Below, one piece after another: positions 37,071-45,706 of a stretch of DNA of 64,000 nucleotides. Every line of letters starts with the position of its first letter. Position 1 is the first letter of the stretch. The translations under genes and the position numbers were made by a program. Under the pieces are notes generated by a model. That model was given only the letters and a program-made list of their open reading frames with translations. It was not told the origin of the DNA and did no database searches. This stretch comes from Porifericola rhodea (GTDB lineage Bacteria; Bacteroidota; Bacteroidia; Cytophagales; Cyclobacteriaceae), in assembly GCF_030506305.1 (NCBI RefSeq), contig NZ_CP119421.1, positions 364,354 through 428,353 of the forward strand, in the 5' to 3' direction.

Positions 37071-37634
37071 ATGCTGGAAAAGTTGAGACAACATATTGAG
37101 CAAGTAGTGCCCTTAAGCAATGAGGAATTCGCCTGGGTTAGCACTCATTTTACAATTGCGGAGTTTCCTAAAAAACACTTTCTTTTTGAGAAGGGAGAAA
37201 GAGTAAATCATATTTACTTTGTTGCTTCTGGCCTGCTTAATCTGCTGTATTATGATGAGGAAGCCAAGGAGCATATTGTTTCTTTTGCTATGGAAGACTG
37301 GTGGGAAAGTGATTTTTACGCTTACTTCCACAGAACTAAAGCCAGCATGAGTTTGCTATGTCTTGAACCCACTATGGTACTCTGTCTATCATTAGAAGGC
37401 TACCACAGCCTTTGTACACAAATGCAAAAGATGGGCAGCTTCTTCCTGCAAAAATCAAACGCTGGTTTTATTGGTTCTCAGCAACGTATTTTATCTCTAC
37501 TTATGAGCAACGCCAAAGAACGATACGAACAGATTTTACATCACTCTCCTGCCTTACTGCAAAGAGTTTCCAAAACCCAACTCGCTGCCTACCTCGGTGT
37601 TTCCAGAGAAACTTTGAGCAGGCTTAAGATTTAA
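37071..37634 (+). CDS. Crp/Fnr-family transcription regulator, short C-terminus
   Basis: The 187-residue protein has an N-terminal cyclic-nucleotide-binding-like beta roll (FPKKHFLFEKGERVNHIYFVASGLLNLLYY) without the canonical cAMP phosphate-binding Arg-Ser pair. A dimer helix and a winged-helix part with RVSKTQLAAYLGVSRETLSRL as recognition helix follow. It stops directly after the recognition helix (SRLKI), where relatives usually continue for several residues into the wing. The shortened end coincides with the boundary to an AT-rich gene on the opposite strand. Such regulators in Bacteroidota are common and mostly uncharacterised. A TTG codon one codon earlier is a less likely start. Confidence 0.85.
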   Translation: MLEKLRQHIEQVVPLSNEEFAWVSTHFTIAEFPKKHFLFEKGERVNHIYFVASGLLNLLYYDEEAKEHIVSFAMEDWWESDFYAYFHRTKASMSLLCLEPTMVLCLSLEGYHSLCTQMQKMGSFFLQKSNAGFIGSQQRILSLLMSNAKERYEQILHHSPALLQRVSKTQLAAYLGVSRETLSRLKI

Positions 37635-38552
37635 AAATAATTCCCGATTAGTGAAATTAAGCTTGTTATCTTTGTAATAGTTATGAAAATAAATGTGTGT
37701 ATTATTATATCTTAACAAAACTCCACTTAGATATTTAATAGACTTGTTATCACTGTAGAATAACCCCGTATTGAGGTCAGTATATATAGAGTTTATTGTT
37801 CTATCATCTATTGTTTTGCCATACAAAAATGAAAAAACATCTATTTCATCAATTCCGCTATCTGGGTCTATGTATAAGTTAATAATATAGGGCAACCGTA
37901 TAGAGTTAATCAAGTCTACATATTTGTTAACTTTTTGATTAAATATACTGTTCTTACTTTCTAATCTCCGTTTATCAATATTTATTAAGCCTACATTACT
38001 AGATACAATAATATTATCTAAAGCAGTATCAACCTTTACTATTTTAAATGAGAAATTATCAAACAGGACAACTTGATCCATTAAAGATCTGGGTTCTGTG
38101 AGCCATTTCACCAACTCTTCAATTATAAAATCTAAATTATAATCAGATGGAAGGAAATATTGATTCTTATAGTCTATCTGTAAACAATAATTGCCTTTTA
38201 TTTGCTTCACTCTATTGACTAACTGCTCTTCAAATTCTTTTATAGACTGTTCACTATGGATCAAGTTGAGCCTCAAAACTTCACCTATTATTACTTGTCC
38301 ATTTAGATATATTGTCCAATCTGGTTCATTTATCTTACCATCAACCCTATATTTTTTCTCGTATTCTAATAAAGCACCATTCTGAGCATAAAAAAAACCA
38401 AAATTGATTTCAGTAATGTGAGAAAGGAAGTTCATGCGATTTCTCTCCTTTCTCAGTTTATTCAACACCTTTCGTTTTGTTTGATCATTAAAAACCTGAA
38501 GCTCAGTTTCAAATGACTTTCTCCCTGAAATATACATTTCATACAAACTCAT
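37554..38552 (-). CDS. AT-rich hypothetical protein, possibly PD-(D/E)XK-like
   Basis: I do not recognise a named family. The 332-residue protein is markedly richer in Asn, Ile, Lys and Tyr, and its gene more AT-rich, than its neighbours, a sign of transfer. A segment with a helix Glu (FLSHITEINFGFFYA), then KINEPDWTIYLNGQVIIGEVLRL, resembles the E...PD...E core of PD-(D/E)XK nuclease-like folds, but the final Lys is not at the expected place. The last ~27 residues are encoded antisense to the end of the Crp/Fnr gene and look like read-through sequence, so the native C-terminus may have ended near 37630. Cytoplasmic; function unknown. Confidence 0.7.
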   Translation of the reverse strand: MSLYEMYISGRKSFETELQVFNDQTKRKVLNKLRKERNRMNFLSHITEINFGFFYAQNGALLEYEKKYRVDGKINEPDWTIYLNGQVIIGEVLRLNLIHSEQSIKEFEEQLVNRVKQIKGNYCLQIDYKNQYFLPSDYNLDFIIEELVKWLTEPRSLMDQVVLFDNFSFKIVKVDTALDNIIVSSNVGLINIDKRRLESKNSIFNQKVNKYVDLINSIRLPYIINLYIDPDSGIDEIDVFSFLYGKTIDDRTINSIYTDLNTGLFYSDNKSIKYLSGVLLRYNNTHIYFHNYYKDNKLNFTNRELFLNLKPAQSFSGNTEVGSELGFGNSLQ

Positions 38553-38647
38553 AATCTAATATAGCTTTCTCCTAAATAGTGACAAAGGTCACGACTGAAA
38601 TATCATTGCCTGCTGCACCTTTGCCATATCCATAAAATACTAAACCA

Positions 38648-39037
38648 ATGCAAAAAAAAGTAATTAACCCCTGGGTATGGCAAAACGAACGTAGTTACTC
38701 ACAGGCTATTGAAGTGAGTCAGGCAGTAAGTACCTTGTATATTTCAGGTCAAACCGCTATCAATGATAAGGGAATATCAAGCGCCGCTGAAATGGCTGTT
38801 CAGTTGGAAGAGGCCATGTACAATTTAGGAAAAGTAATAGAGGAGGCAGGCTACCAATGTAAAAACATTGTGCGTTTAAATGTGTACACCACCTCTGTAG
38901 ATGAGTTTATGCAAAGCTTTTCGGTTTTTCAGGCATGGGTAGCGCGACACAACATACAGCAGGCGACTACGCTCATTGAGGTAAAGAGCTTGTTTGAGTC
39001 TCTTAAGATAGAACTGGAGGCCACCGCAGTAAAGTAA
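38648..39037 (+). CDS. RidA/YjgF-family protein without the deaminase arginine
   Basis: The 129-residue protein shows the chorismate-mutase-like RidA fold: ISGQTAINDKG near residue 30, then QLEEAMYNLGKVIEEAGYQCKNIVRLNVYTT. In enamine/imine deaminases of the family an Arg follows in '(P)ARS.V.V'; here the segment reads QQATTLIEVKSLF, so the Arg is Thr. The Glu of the last strand (KIELEATAV) is kept. It is therefore probably a non-deaminase RidA subgroup. Single gene. Confidence 0.88.
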   Translation: MQKKVINPWVWQNERSYSQAIEVSQAVSTLYISGQTAINDKGISSAAEMAVQLEEAMYNLGKVIEEAGYQCKNIVRLNVYTTSVDEFMQSFSVFQAWVARHNIQQATTLIEVKSLFESLKIELEATAVK

Positions 39038-39141
39038 CTGCTATACTCTCACAAGTTTCATACGAGCTGGTGAGGCACACCATCAAATACTGGCAGATTA
39101 GCTCTCATTGACGAGGATGTGAGGTCTAATCCTTATGGATA

Positions 39142-39281
39142 AGTACTTTTCTGCGAGGATATAATATCATTTGTAGGCAAATGAGTACTTAACTGTCTAC
39201 ATTCAACCTTCAATGTTCATTAATAAGTACTTATCTGTCTACATTTAACCTTCAATGTTCATTAATATGTACTTATCTTTC
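39142..39281. repeat. 42-bp tandem repeat, about 3.3 copies
   Basis: Two near-identical 42-base units (39184-39225 and 39226-39267) each start with AGTACTTA and end with CAATGTTCATTAATA. A partial third copy follows (39268-39281) and a diverged first copy with the same phase precedes (39142-39183, sharing AGTACTT). It lies in the 369-base gap 39038-39406 between convergent genes, where no gene is seen. Confidence 0.85.
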
Positions 39282-39406
39282 AGGATTAAACGGCCTATGT
39301 ACGCATAAAAGTATTTTGCGGGTAGCATATAACCTGCTATAGACTAAACAAACTAATCTACACACTACTTTACTCCTGGTTTGTACTTCTATTCTTAATT
39401 CCCGGC

Positions 39407-40834
39407 TTAAAACCTCTTCGCCATATCTTTGATGGCCGTTTCAGCAGCATGGAATCCACACATGCCGTGTACACCTCCACCGGGAGGCGTGGCCGATGAG
39501 CAAATGTACAGGCCTTCTACCGGCGTACGATAAGGGTTCAACTGATACACAGGACGTGTAAACTGCTGGGTGATAGTCTGTGCCCCACAGTTAATGTCTC
39601 CCCCTATGTAGTTAGCACTCATCTGCTCTACCGCTTTGGTATTCATCGTATGTCTTTGGAGGATCACATCTCTAAAACCCGGCGCAAAGCGTTCTATCTG
39701 ATTTTCTATAGCCTCCGTCATGTCTTTGCGAGAGTAGCGAGGCACATGGCAGTAGGCCCAGGCAGTATGCTTGCCTTCCGGAGCACGGTTTTTATCAAAG
39801 AGTGAGGGCTGTACCAGCAGCACATAGGGCTTTTCGCTATGCCTGCCCTGCCAATTGTCCAGCTCTGAGCTGGAAATCGCTTCATAGCTGGGGCCCAGGT
39901 GCACAGTAGCTGCCTTCAGGCATTTTTTGTTGGTAAAAGGTATGGGCTCACTCAGCGCCCAGTCTACTTTAAAGATACCTTGCCCGTACTGGTAGTTCTT
40001 CAGGTTTTGCCGGTACCACCAGGGCAGGTGTATGCCCTTCATATCCAGCAATAGCTGAGGCGCTGTATCCACAAGTATCATCCTGGAGGGGGGCAGGTCA
40101 GCGATAGAGCTCACCGGCGTATTAAGTTGCACCTCACCGCCCAGCGAGCGGAAGTAGCTATCCAGCGCATCGGTAATGGCCTGTGCGCCACCCAGAGGAA
40201 AGGGCCAGCCTACCTTATGAGCCAGTGTGCCCAGTACCATAGCAATACCAGATGAGGCCCATTTGTGCAGGGGTAGCATGGCGTGGGCCGAGAGTCCTGC
40301 CAGCAAGGCTTTGGTACGATCTTCTTTAAAGGCTATTTTGTTGAGCAAGCTCAGCGGTTGTATCGCTCTTAAGCCAAACTGGGCCAGCTTAAGCGGTGAA
40401 GAAGGCCAGCTCAGCGGCCCTAGAAAGTCAGGAGCGATTTCATCCCAATGCTCTACAGAAGGCTGCATCAGATCTATATATGCCTGATAGTCTTTACCCA
40501 GCTGAATGGCTGTTTTTTCTATATCCTGATACATGAGCAATGCATCGCCCCCATCAAGAGGGTGTGCCAGGGGTGCTTCTGAGAAGCCCCAGCGTAGTCC
40601 GTGCTCCGCCAGAGGCAAAGTGCTCAGGTAAGGAGAGGCATAAGCCAGGGGATGAATAGCGGAGCCAGTATCATGTACATATCCAGGCAGGGTAAGAGCT
40701 TCGGAACGGGCTCCCCCTCCCTTATAGGCATGCGCTTCTAGTATTAGTACGGAGTAGCCCTCCTGCAGAAGGCGGATTGCGGCTGCGTATCCATTAGGGC
40801 CACTGCCCACCACTACGGCATCGTATTTTTTCAT
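39407..40834 (-). CDS. FAD-dependent oxidoreductase of the phytoene desaturase/PYROXD2 type
   Basis: The 475-residue protein starts with a dinucleotide-binding fold (DAVVVGSGPNGYAAAIRLLQEGYSVLILEA), then the GGGARSEALTLPGYVHDTGSAIHP segment typical of CrtI-like amine oxidase relatives. It ends with the second FAD motif GLYICSSATPPGGGVHGMCGFHAA. It aligns best with the branch containing PYROXD2-like proteins rather than true phytoene desaturases. No carotenoid genes are nearby, so the substrate is unknown. Its bases are richer in G and C than the neighbouring gaps. Single gene. Confidence 0.88.
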   Translation of the reverse strand: MKKYDAVVVGSGPNGYAAAIRLLQEGYSVLILEAHAYKGGGARSEALTLPGYVHDTGSAIHPLAYASPYLSTLPLAEHGLRWGFSEAPLAHPLDGGDALLMYQDIEKTAIQLGKDYQAYIDLMQPSVEHWDEIAPDFLGPLSWPSSPLKLAQFGLRAIQPLSLLNKIAFKEDRTKALLAGLSAHAMLPLHKWASSGIAMVLGTLAHKVGWPFPLGGAQAITDALDSYFRSLGGEVQLNTPVSSIADLPPSRMILVDTAPQLLLDMKGIHLPWWYRQNLKNYQYGQGIFKVDWALSEPIPFTNKKCLKAATVHLGPSYEAISSSELDNWQGRHSEKPYVLLVQPSLFDKNRAPEGKHTAWAYCHVPRYSRKDMTEAIENQIERFAPGFRDVILQRHTMNTKAVEQMSANYIGGDINCGAQTITQQFTRPVYQLNPYRTPVEGLYICSSATPPGGGVHGMCGFHAAETAIKDMAKRF

Positions 40835-41179
40835 AAAAAAGGGTCAGTTTAAAAAGTCTAAGTGCCAGTAATACTGTCATTTTTTACATTATTATATATT
40901 TCCTTTGACATTCTGGCAGAATTTATTAAGTGCACAATAGAACTATTGCGATGGTATTATCATTGTGTACATACTAAATAGCTAATAAGGTATTGTTCCG
41001 GTTATATGCTACTGAAGCTTATAGATTATCAATATTTAATATTGTTTTGTTTACAAACTTCAGAAATTATTAACCTGAACCTATACTAATCAGTTGACAA
41101 TATAATAAGTACGTCTAATGTAAGTTATCTGATAGTATTTTCCCTAAAAGCGAAGTTTTACTCAAATACTAAATTTATA
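40835..41179. other. Gene-free AT-rich gap between divergent genes
   Basis: I see no reading frame, RNA gene or strong repeat. The gap separates the divergent oxidoreductase and protease genes and should contain their promoters. Confidence 0.5.
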
Positions 41180-42664
41180 ATGAAAAATATAATCACTCCC
41201 ATCATCTCGGCAGTGATAGCCAGCTTAATCACTATCGCCGCATTTGTATATTTCACCGGAGACTCCCTCAATGGTCAGGAGCAGGATTCGGATGCTTTTC
41301 CGGCGATAGCAGCGAGCTATTACGACGATGATGCCGGCAATACTGCCGTGGCTCCTTTTGACTTTACACTAGCCGCAGAAAAGGCTACTCCGGCGGTAGT
41401 GCATATTACCTCTCGCCAGGAAGCCCAGGCTTATAACGGGCAGCAACAGCAAATTCCTGAGATATTCAGAGATTTCTTTGGCGACAGGCTACCCCAGCAG
41501 GGACAACGCCAGCCCCGTTTAGGCTCTGGCTCCGGGGTTATCATCAGCGATGATGGATATATTATTACTAATAACCACGTAGTAGCCGATGCAGATGAGC
41601 TTACCGTAATGCTGGTAGATAACAGAAGCTATACTGCCTCCGTTATCGGTACTGACCCATCTACTGATCTGGCTTTAATTAAAATTGACGAAGAAGAACT
41701 GCCTTACCTTAAGTTTGCCAATTCTGATGAGGTAAAAGTAGGACAATGGGTAGCCGCTATCGGTAATCCCTTCAGAGATCTGAACTCTACCGTAACTGCC
41801 GGTATCATTAGCGCTACCGGACGTAACATTAACATTCTGCGTGACCAGCAATATGCTATTGAGTCTTTTATTCAGACAGATGCTGCCGTAAACCCTGGTA
41901 ACAGTGGTGGTGCTCTAGTCAATCCTGATGGAGATCTGGTAGGCATCAACTCTGCTATTGCCAGTCCTACGGGTGCTTATGCCGGATATGCTTTTGCCGT
42001 ACCTTCTAACATTGCCGCCAAGGTAGTGAGCGACCTTAAAGAGTTTGGTACTGTACAGAGAGGCTTTTTGGGCGTAAGTATACAGGAGGTAAACGCCGCT
42101 ATGGCCGAAGAGTACGACCTAAACACCAACCAGGGGGTATATGTAGCTGAATTGGTAGAGTCTGGTTCTGCCGCTGCCGCTGGTATTGAAAAAGGTGATG
42201 TAATTGTACAGGTAGACAACAAGAAAATTACGCAAACCTCTGACCTTTTATCTTATGTAGGTAGAAAACGTCCGGGTGATGAGGTAAATGTAGTAGTATT
42301 GAGAGATGGCAGCCGTAAAGAGTACACCATGAAGCTAAAAACTCTGGAAGGTACTACAGAAGTAGCTTCACGCTCCAGAGTAGAGGCTTTTGAAGACCTT
42401 GGGGCTGAGTTTCAGGCACTAAGTGAGGAAGAAGCTGCCGAGCTAAATATTGAAGGTGGGGTAAAAGTAAATCGTACCTTTGCCGGTAAGCTAAGACAGC
42501 AGGGTATTCGCAGCGGTTTTGTGATCACTTCTATCGCAGGTAAGCCCGTAAGAGATATAGATGACCTGAGAGAGGTGGTAGAAAACGAAAGAGGTGGTGT
42601 GCTGGTAGAAGGTATCTACCCAGACAGCCCTAAAGAAAAGCAATACTATGGCTTACCACTATAA
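41180..42664 (+). CDS. degQ: Periplasmic serine protease/chaperone DegP/DegQ (HtrA)
   Basis: The 494-residue protein has an N-terminal membrane/signal segment (about 7-27), a trypsin-like domain with the full triad His133 (TNNHVV), Asp163 (STDLALIKI) and Ser242 (GNSGGAL), then two PDZ domains (RGFLGVSIQEV... and a shorter second one with IRSGFVITSIAGKPV). Gln-rich LA loop sequence (QQQQIPEIF..DRLPQQGQRQ) is present before the core. It degrades or refolds damaged envelope proteins. It is a single gene closed by a strong terminator. Whether it corresponds to DegP or DegQ of E. coli cannot be told. Confidence 0.94.
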   Translation: MKNIITPIISAVIASLITIAAFVYFTGDSLNGQEQDSDAFPAIAASYYDDDAGNTAVAPFDFTLAAEKATPAVVHITSRQEAQAYNGQQQQIPEIFRDFFGDRLPQQGQRQPRLGSGSGVIISDDGYIITNNHVVADADELTVMLVDNRSYTASVIGTDPSTDLALIKIDEEELPYLKFANSDEVKVGQWVAAIGNPFRDLNSTVTAGIISATGRNINILRDQQYAIESFIQTDAAVNPGNSGGALVNPDGDLVGINSAIASPTGAYAGYAFAVPSNIAAKVVSDLKEFGTVQRGFLGVSIQEVNAAMAEEYDLNTNQGVYVAELVESGSAAAAGIEKGDVIVQVDNKKITQTSDLLSYVGRKRPGDEVNVVVLRDGSRKEYTMKLKTLEGTTEVASRSRVEAFEDLGAEFQALSEEEAAELNIEGGVKVNRTFAGKLRQQGIRSGFVITSIAGKPVRDIDDLREVVENERGGVLVEGIYPDSPKEKQYYGLPL

Positions 42665-42684
42665 TGTAGGCCACTAAACATAAG

Positions 42685-42720
42685 AAAGCCTCCAACTTCA
42701 GTAGTTGGAGGCTTTTTTTT
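42685..42720 (+). terminator. Strong intrinsic terminator after the HtrA gene
   Basis: A perfect 12-bp stem (42685-42696 with 42704-42715, 7-base loop) overlaps and runs into a T tract. Confidence 0.9.
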
Positions 42721-42741
42721 GTATCATTATTTTATACTATA

Positions 42742-43098
42742 CTACTCTTCTCCCTGCTGATCCAACTGCTCGGAACGAGTTTCTATCACATTTCTGAACT
42801 CAGGCAGGTCGTTCTTTACTACATTCCAGATCTGGCGGTGGTCTACCTCCCAGGCCTCATCAAACTTGGCACGTTTCAGGGCATTCAGCACATTATAATC
42901 CACAGAGGTAAAGTTTTCTTTAAACTCATCTGACAGTAAGTCGGCGGCCTCACCTATCTGTTGCAGGTTAGTCGCTACAGACTGACGTATACTTTCTTCA
43001 CGAGAAAACTGATCGTACTCCATAGAGCCGATGTAAGCGTCTATTTCGTTAATCATAGTGCTAATATTGCTTAGATGTACTTGATCTTCTTCTTTCAT
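42742..43098 (-). CDS. HepT-like (DUF86) HEPN-fold protein with altered active site
   Basis: The 118-residue helical protein matches the DUF86/HepT pattern: Ser/Ile-rich first helix with INEIDAYIGSMEYDQF, QQIGEAADLLSDEF, then EVDHRQIWNVVKNDLPEFRN as last helix. In active HepT toxins an R-x4-H-x-Y motif precedes the last helix; by eye the corresponding residues here are Lys, Asp and Ala (KRAKFDEAWEVD), so RNase activity looks lost. No MNT-type nucleotidyltransferase (its usual antitoxin partner) is adjacent. It lies between the HtrA gene and rnhA, 51 bases after the rnhA stop on the same strand, so it may be co-transcribed with marC-rnhA. Confidence 0.7.
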   Translation of the reverse strand: MKEEDQVHLSNISTMINEIDAYIGSMEYDQFSREESIRQSVATNLQQIGEAADLLSDEFKENFTSVDYNVLNALKRAKFDEAWEVDHRQIWNVVKNDLPEFRNVIETRSEQLDQQGEE

Positions 43099-43149
43099 AT
43101 TAAAAAATGTTTTGGTTAGATTAAAAAAACACGTTCGGCGGTAAGATGT

Positions 43150-43611
43150 TTACTGTCCGCCCGCTCCGTTCTCGTATCCTTCGTCTATCAGTAGGTTATC
43201 GCCATCGGCACAGGCCACAGCCAGCTCGTCGCAACGCTCGTTTTCGGGTATACCGGAGTGCCCTTTGATCCAGCTAATCTCTACATCATGCTTGTTAAAT
43301 AGCGGGATGAGGCGCTTCCAGAGGTCGGCGTTCTTTTTGTCTTTAAAATTTTTCTTCTGCCAGTTCCATACCCAGCCCTTATTAATAGCATCTACTACAT
43401 ATTGGGAGTCCGAAAAGATTTTGACCTTCATGCCCGGCTTTTTCAGGGCTTCCAGCCCTACGATTACGGCCAGCAGTTCCATACGGTTGTTCGTCGTCTT
43501 GCGGTAGCCCGCCGCGAGTTCTTTTCGGTGTTGTTTGTAAAGAAGAACAGTGCCATAGCCTCCCCTACCGGGATTTCCCCTTGCCGCACCGTCTGTAAAC
43601 ATTGTAATCAT
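43150..43611 (-). CDS. rnhA: Ribonuclease HI
   Basis: The 153-residue enzyme removes RNA from RNA-DNA hybrids. The four catalytic acids are in place: Asp in MFTDGAARGNPG, Glu in NNRMELLAVI, Asp in IFSDSQYVVDAI and Asp in NERCDELAVACAD. The basic handle (WNWQKKNFKDKKNADLW) is present as in E. coli RNase HI. Its ATG overlaps the marC stop (TAATG), pointing to translational coupling. Confidence 0.95.
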   Translation of the reverse strand: MITMFTDGAARGNPGRGGYGTVLLYKQHRKELAAGYRKTTNNRMELLAVIVGLEALKKPGMKVKIFSDSQYVVDAINKGWVWNWQKKNFKDKKNADLWKRLIPLFNKHDVEISWIKGHSGIPENERCDELAVACADGDNLLIDEGYENGAGGQ

Positions 43612-44180
43612 TAGGTAAACTGGTTTTTCACAAGTTTAATAGCTATGGACAACAATATGATGCCAAAGATTTTTCTTAAAATATTAAATCCAGCCTTACC
43701 CAATTTTAGTTCTAACCAGGCGGAGGACTTTAAAACTACAAATACTAATATAAGATTTATTACTATACCCAGAAGTATGTTGGGATAGGTGTAAGCAGCG
43801 CGGAGCGAGATCAGGGTTGTCATGGTACCTGCACCGGCCAGCAGCGGAAATGCCAGCGGAACAATGGAGTGGCTCCCTCCTTCTTCGCTGCTTTCGGGTT
43901 TAAAAATCTCAATACCCAGCACCATCTCCATGCCAATAAGGAACATAACGATAGCTCCCGCGATAGCAAAGGAAGCTACGTCTACTCCAAACAGGGCAAG
44001 GATAGACTCTCCCAAAAAGAGGAAGGTGATCATGATAAAACCCGCGACCAGCGTAGCTTTGCCCGACTGTATGTGGCCGTGCTTTTTTCTGAGCTCAATG
44101 ATGATGGGAATACTCCCCAGAATATCAATTACTGAAAATAGAATTAGTGTAACAGACACAAGGTCTTTCCAATAAATCAT
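43611..44180 (-). CDS. MarC-family membrane protein
   Basis: The 189-residue protein has about six hydrophobic segments and the MarC/UPF0056 pattern: LFSVIDILGSIPIIIEL in the first helix, FLGESILALFGVDVASFAIAGAIVMFLIGMEMV in the middle and the PLAFPLLAGAGTMTTLISL motif. Once called multiple antibiotic resistance protein, its real role is unknown. It is the first gene of a unit with rnhA (one-base overlap). Confidence 0.9.
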   Translation of the reverse strand: MIYWKDLVSVTLILFSVIDILGSIPIIIELRKKHGHIQSGKATLVAGFIMITFLFLGESILALFGVDVASFAIAGAIVMFLIGMEMVLGIEIFKPESSEEGGSHSIVPLAFPLLAGAGTMTTLISLRAAYTYPNILLGIVINLILVFVVLKSSAWLELKLGKAGFNILRKIFGIILLSIAIKLVKNQFT

Positions 44181-44222
44181 GCCAATAGGTTAATGTCTTG
44201 AATGCAATGCTAGTGAAAAAAA

Positions 44223-45284
44223 TTAAAAAGACTGAATGAAGCCTATGAGCTTTTCTATCTCCCACTCTTCTATGGCCGGAAAGTTAGCGATACGCAGGCT
44301 ATTTTTTTTCCACTGACCGTAACCGTTTCCAAAAACCAAACCCTTTTTTCTGCTTTCTGTTCGTAATTTATCAATGGTAGCTTCATCGCTCTGGAAAGGC
44401 AACACGGTTAGGGAGCGCACCTCTTCATTATCTACTAAAAGATTAACCGGCTCAAAGGCCTGAAGCACTTTCAGCCAACGTACATATCGTTTTCTGAGCA
44501 GGGCTTCGGTTTCGGCTATATCCGGGCGAGCTTCCATCACCCTCATGAGCAGATAGATGTTGAGCACATTAGGAGTATAAGTAGTTTGCCACTTGTCCAT
44601 CATCTGCTGCATATAGAGCAGACTGTTGTAGTGTGCTTTTTCATTTACGGCTGCGGCTTGCTCCAGCGCCTGCGGGGAGCATAGCAGTATAGCCATACCG
44701 GCAGGCAGCCCAAAGCACTTTTGCACAGAAGCATACCAGACATCTGCCTGCGTAAAGTCCAGCTCTACCCCTGCCATAGAAGAGGTAGCATCTACGGCCA
44801 GCAACTTTTGCGGATACTTCTGCCTGAAAGCCGCAATCTGCTCCATATTCAGGGCTGTGCCATTAGATGTCTCATTATGTGTAAGGGCAATCAGCTCCGT
44901 ATCTTCAGCTACATTTACAAGATCTACATCCAGCAGCTCATTAATATCAAAGGTATGGGCACTGGCATGGGGTTGTAGCTTTTGTGCGTAGCTAAACCAC
45001 TTTTCGCCAAAAGCTCCATTGTACACATGAAAAGAAGACTGCCTTACCAGACTCTGGCTGATAATCTCCCAGCACTCAGTAGCAGAAGAAGCAAAGAACA
45101 CACTATAGTTATCGGGAATATGAAGCTTGGTCTTAAGCAGCGTAATGGCTGCAGAAGACACCGCCACAAACTCATGGCTACGATGGTTAGCGCTTAACAA
45201 CCCCTGCTCGTAGGCTTCTCGCACATAAGTAGGCACTTCAGGATATACTTTGGAGGGGCCAGGGTAAAACGATACTACTTTCAT
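44223..45284 (-). CDS. Class V aminotransferase (SerC-like)
   Basis: The 353-residue PLP enzyme begins FYPGPSKVYPEV, as in phosphoserine aminotransferase relatives. It has the SATECWEII cofactor loop, HNETSNGTALNM, an Asp in LLAVDATSSMAG and the PLP lysine in YASVQKCFGLPAGM. It is close to, but not a standard, SerC; relatives in Bacteroidota are annotated as SerC-like or alanine-glyoxylate aminotransferase. Its ATG overlaps the aroQ stop by four bases (ATGA), so it is translationally coupled to aroQ. The substrate is uncertain. Confidence 0.85.
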   Translation of the reverse strand: MKVVSFYPGPSKVYPEVPTYVREAYEQGLLSANHRSHEFVAVSSAAITLLKTKLHIPDNYSVFFASSATECWEIISQSLVRQSSFHVYNGAFGEKWFSYAQKLQPHASAHTFDINELLDVDLVNVAEDTELIALTHNETSNGTALNMEQIAAFRQKYPQKLLAVDATSSMAGVELDFTQADVWYASVQKCFGLPAGMAILLCSPQALEQAAAVNEKAHYNSLLYMQQMMDKWQTTYTPNVLNIYLLMRVMEARPDIAETEALLRKRYVRWLKVLQAFEPVNLLVDNEEVRSLTVLPFQSDEATIDKLRTESRKKGLVFGNGYGQWKKNSLRIANFPAIEEWEIEKLIGFIQSF

Positions 45285-45706
45285 GAGTCTTGTTCTGTAA
45301 ACGAGGATACCGCCAGCTGATAACCTTGTAGTCCGAAGCCTACAATAATACCTTTACAGTTTTTGCTCAGGTAGCTATGGTGGCGAAAAGGTTCACGAGC
45401 ATGCACATTGGAGATATGCACCTCAATCACTGGGGTCTCTATAGCGGCAATAGCATCTCCGAGAGCTACGGAGGTATGTGTATAGGCACCGGCATTGAGC
45501 ACAATACCATCATAGCTAAAGCCCACTTCATGAAGCTTGTCAATCAACTCTCCTTCGTGGTTAGACTGGTAATATTCCAGCTCCTGACCTTTAAAACGAG
45601 ATTGTAAGTCTTCAAAATAGGCTTCAAAGGAGGTTGCTCCGTATATTCCCGGCTCTCTTTTTCCCAACAGGTTGAGATTGGGACCGTTGATTATCAGGAT
45701 TTTCAT
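45281..45706 (-). CDS. aroQ: Type II 3-dehydroquinate dehydratase
   Basis: The 141-residue enzyme catalyses the third step of the shikimate pathway. The motifs are complete: NGPNLNLLGKREPGIYG (with the catalytic Tyr), SNHEGELIDKLHE, LNAGAYTHTSVALGDAI, VEVHISNVHAREPFRHHS (catalytic His) and IVGFGLQGY. It is the first gene of an operon with the class V aminotransferase and is divergent from xerD. Confidence 0.96.
   Translation of the reverse strand: MKILIINGPNLNLLGKREPGIYGATSFEAYFEDLQSRFKGQELEYYQSNHEGELIDKLHEVGFSYDGIVLNAGAYTHTSVALGDAIAAIETPVIEVHISNVHAREPFRHHSYLSKNCKGIIVGFGLQGYQLAVSSFTEQDS

Noticed and set aside
39142-39281. CRISPR array
   Set aside because: The units are contiguous 42-base tandem copies without unique spacers, and no cas gene is present.
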